A stretch of DNA of 7,395 nt from contig NVXB01000008.1 of the NCBI GenBank assembly GCA_002746425.1, forward strand, positions 23,260-30,654, in the 5' to 3' direction. Every line of letters starts with the position of its first letter. Within the stretch, counting starts at the first letter, position 1. Both the position numbers and the translations under genes were made by a program. This DNA is from Hyphomicrobiales bacterium. Lineage in GTDB: Bacteria; Pseudomonadota; Alphaproteobacteria; Rhizobiales; GCA-2746425. Under the pieces are notes generated by a model that was not told where the DNA came from, made no database searches, and saw only the letters and a program-made list of their open reading frames with translations. Below, one piece after another: positions 6,415 through 7,395 of the stretch.

Positions 6415-6509
6415 AAAAAGAGTATGTTTTGGGGGAGGATCCAAAACAGACTATGGCAGAGGTTGCTGATGAAAGATTTGGGAGGAGAGACCTTCATCAC
6501 AACTTACAT
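6379..6509 (-). ncRNA. AbcR-like (alpha-r15 family) trans-acting small RNA
   Basis: Read on the minus strand, this stretch folds into three consecutive hairpins. Hairpin 1 (6503 to 6462) has GUUG/CAAC, a bulged G and a perfect 7-bp UGAUGAA/UUCAUCA stem; its 19-base loop contains CUCCUCCC. Hairpin 2 (6447 to 6426) is a perfect 7-bp GUUUUGG/CCAAAAC stem with loop AUCCUCCC. Hairpin 3 is the terminator. A U-rich single strand (ACUCUUUUU) between hairpins 2 and 3 could bind Hfq. Exposed CUCCC anti-Shine-Dalgarno loops plus a terminator are the hallmark of AbcR RNAs, which block translation of ABC-transporter and other mRNAs in rhizobia, Agrobacterium and Brucella. Location beside an LsrB/VtlR-type LysR gene fits the known synteny. 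The 5' end is estimated from the predicted promoter; the 3' end is the U-run. Only one copy is visible. Confidence 0.87.
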
Positions 6510-6514
6510 AGGTA

Positions 6515-6542
6515 CAAATAGCATTCTTCACACTTTATTCAA
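6515..6542 (-). promoter_or_regulatory. Predicted sigma-70-type promoter of the small RNA
   Basis: On the minus strand TTGAAT (6542-6537) and TATTTG (6520-6515) are separated by 16 bases, and TG precedes the -10 by one base (TGCTATTTG), giving an extended -10 character. Initiation about six bases downstream, at A6509 or G6507, would put hairpin 1 almost at the 5' end, as expected for this RNA family. The -10 is imperfect, consistent with a promoter needing an activator. Confidence 0.55.
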
Positions 6543-6563
6543 GGTTTTGTGGCGCATCACAGC

Positions 6564-6580
6564 TATGCAAAAATTGCATA
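6564..6580 (-). promoter_or_regulatory. LysR-type regulator box upstream of the small RNA
   Basis: TATGCAAAAATTGCATA is a perfect 7-bp dyad with three central A. It contains the T-N11-A core of LysR-type boxes (T6566 to A6578). Its centre (6572) lies about 63 bases upstream of the predicted small RNA start, where LysR activators normally place their recognition site. It begins 22 bases beyond the LysR stop codon. The likely ligand is the product of that neighbouring gene, by analogy with VtlR control of AbcR RNAs. Confidence 0.65.
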
Positions 6581-6601
6581 ACGTCGAAATGCGTTAAAGA
6601 A

Positions 6602-7395
6602 TCAGAAGCGCCAGCGCTGGGCCTGATCAACCAGGAAATCCCGAAATGCTGTTATGCGGGCCGTATTTCTCAACTCTTCTGGATAGGTGAAATATGTGTC
6701 CATTGAAGGCACTTCAATGCTTGGCAATAATTGCACCAGCGCATTGTCGTCATCCAGCAGGTAATCCGGCAGCAACGCAATGCCGTTGCCGCGTTCAGCT
6801 GCAAGTTTGATCGCGACAATATTGTTGACTCTAAGGGATGGTACCCGCGGTTCTTTGCCGTTACGCCCGGCACGCAACAACCAGTTTATATCTTTCAAGA
6901 ACGCTGGAACAGGTTCTCCAAACGCAATAATACGGTGGTCATCAAGCTCTTCCAGGCTATCGGGCTGCCCGTGCTCGTTCAGATATCCAGCCGAGGCATA
7001 TAGATGAAAATGCACGGTGAATAATTTGCGCTGAATAAGGTCCGGCTCTGTGGGCCTATGCAGGCGAATGGCGACATCCGCCTCGCGCATTGAAAGGTTC
7101 AAATCATCATCGCCCAACCTCAATTGCAAATCGATATCGGGATAAAGATCAAGAAACTGGTTTACCCGTGACACAAGCCACGATGAGCCAAGGCCAACCG
7201 TCGTGGTCACAATCAGTGGGCCGCTTGGCTTTTCCTTGTTGTCTTTCAGGCGCACCTGCACGGCTTCCAGCTGCATCAACACATCGTGCGCGGTTCGAAA
7301 CAGCAATTCACCCTGTTCTGTCAGCACCAAACCACGGGCATGGCGATGAAACAGCGTTACGCCCAAATCCTGCTCCAGAGAACTGATTTGGCGGC
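6602..7395 (-). CDS. LysR-type transcriptional regulator, LsrB/VtlR-like, N-terminus beyond window
   Basis: 263 codons are visible up to the window edge; roughly 30-40 N-terminal residues are missing. The visible start RQISSLEQDLGVTLFHRHARGLVLTEQGELL is the recognition helix and wing of a LysR winged helix-turn-helix. It is followed by a linker helix and an effector-binding domain from about PSGPLIVTTTVGLGSSWL to the end (RWRF). The reading frame stays open upstream of the first possible start at 7366 with good LysR sequence, so that TTG is internal. The RHARGLVLTEQGE segment and the adjacent AbcR-like RNA point to the LsrB/VtlR group, which controls envelope, oxidative-stress and host-interaction genes in Sinorhizobium, Agrobacterium and Brucella. 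The visible part contains no cysteine. The subgroup assignment rests on local sequence and synteny, so I give no gene symbol. Confidence 0.92.
   Translation of the reverse strand, partial: RQISSLEQDLGVTLFHRHARGLVLTEQGELLFRTAHDVLMQLEAVQVRLKDNKEKPSGPLIVTTTVGLGSSWLVSRVNQFLDLYPDIDLQLRLGDDDLNLSMREADVAIRLHRPTEPDLIQRKLFTVHFHLYASAGYLNEHGQPDSLEELDDHRIIAFGEPVPAFLKDINWLLRAGRNGKEPRVPSLRVNNIVAIKLAAERGNGIALLPDYLLDDDNALVQLLPSIEVPSMDTYFTYPEELRNTARITAFRDFLVDQAQRWRF

Noticed and set aside
6361..6597. A 78-codon plus-strand open frame starting with GTG between msrP and lysR
   Set aside because: It runs through the terminator hairpin and across the small RNA in antisense, has no ribosome binding site, and its translation resembles no family I know.
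7364..7366. TTG as start of the LysR gene
   Set aside because: The frame continues upstream to the window edge with a clear LysR recognition helix (RQISSLEQDLGV), so the gene is cut by the window rather than starting here.

Overview
The window looks like chromosomal core DNA of an alphaproteobacterium of the Hyphomicrobiales (Rhizobiales) type with moderate GC. Four things support this: the gene order DUF1285 - CoA pyrophosphatase - DUF6111 - cca, the class Ib aspartate aminotransferase, a barrel protein with a KSLISRHREDDP-type tail, and a LysR regulator of the LsrB/VtlR kind next to an AbcR-like small RNA. I see no insertion sequence, phage gene, CRISPR array, tRNA or rRNA.

Bases 1-2769 hold a tightly packed plus-strand operon. 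It contains the end of a DUF1285 protein, a Nudix CoA pyrophosphatase, a two-helix DUF6111 membrane protein, the CCA-adding tRNA nucleotidyltransferase and a GNAT acetyltransferase. Three of the four junctions overlap (TGATG, ATGA, ATGA) and the fourth has a 6-base gap, so translational coupling is likely. After a 137-base gap with a perfect 11-bp inverted repeat (two TTGATCAA palindromes) comes a complete class Ib aspartate aminotransferase (2907-4109). An AT-rich gap precedes a secreted outer-membrane beta-barrel protein (4251-5066). A further 236-base gap precedes msrP, the Tat-exported molybdopterin subunit of the periplasmic methionine sulfoxide reductase (5303-6277). It has its own terminator but no msrQ partner beside it.

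The most interesting part is the 324-base stretch between msrP and the LysR gene, which has no protein gene. On the minus strand it encodes a compact RNA of about 130 nt (6379-6509) with three hairpins. Two of them present CUCCUCCC-like, anti-Shine-Dalgarno sequences in their loops, and the third is a perfect 12-bp Rho-independent terminator. This matches the alpha-r15/AbcR family of trans-acting, Hfq-associated small RNAs that repress transporter mRNAs. A plausible promoter lies just upstream, and about 63 bases before the predicted start is a perfect LysR-type box (T-N11-A dyad, 6564-6580). The LysR gene (6602 to the window edge) lies immediately beyond, in the same direction. The picture is a self-contained regulator, operator and small-RNA module resembling VtlR-AbcR of Brucella and Agrobacterium and LsrB-AbcR of Sinorhizobium. 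It converges on msrP.
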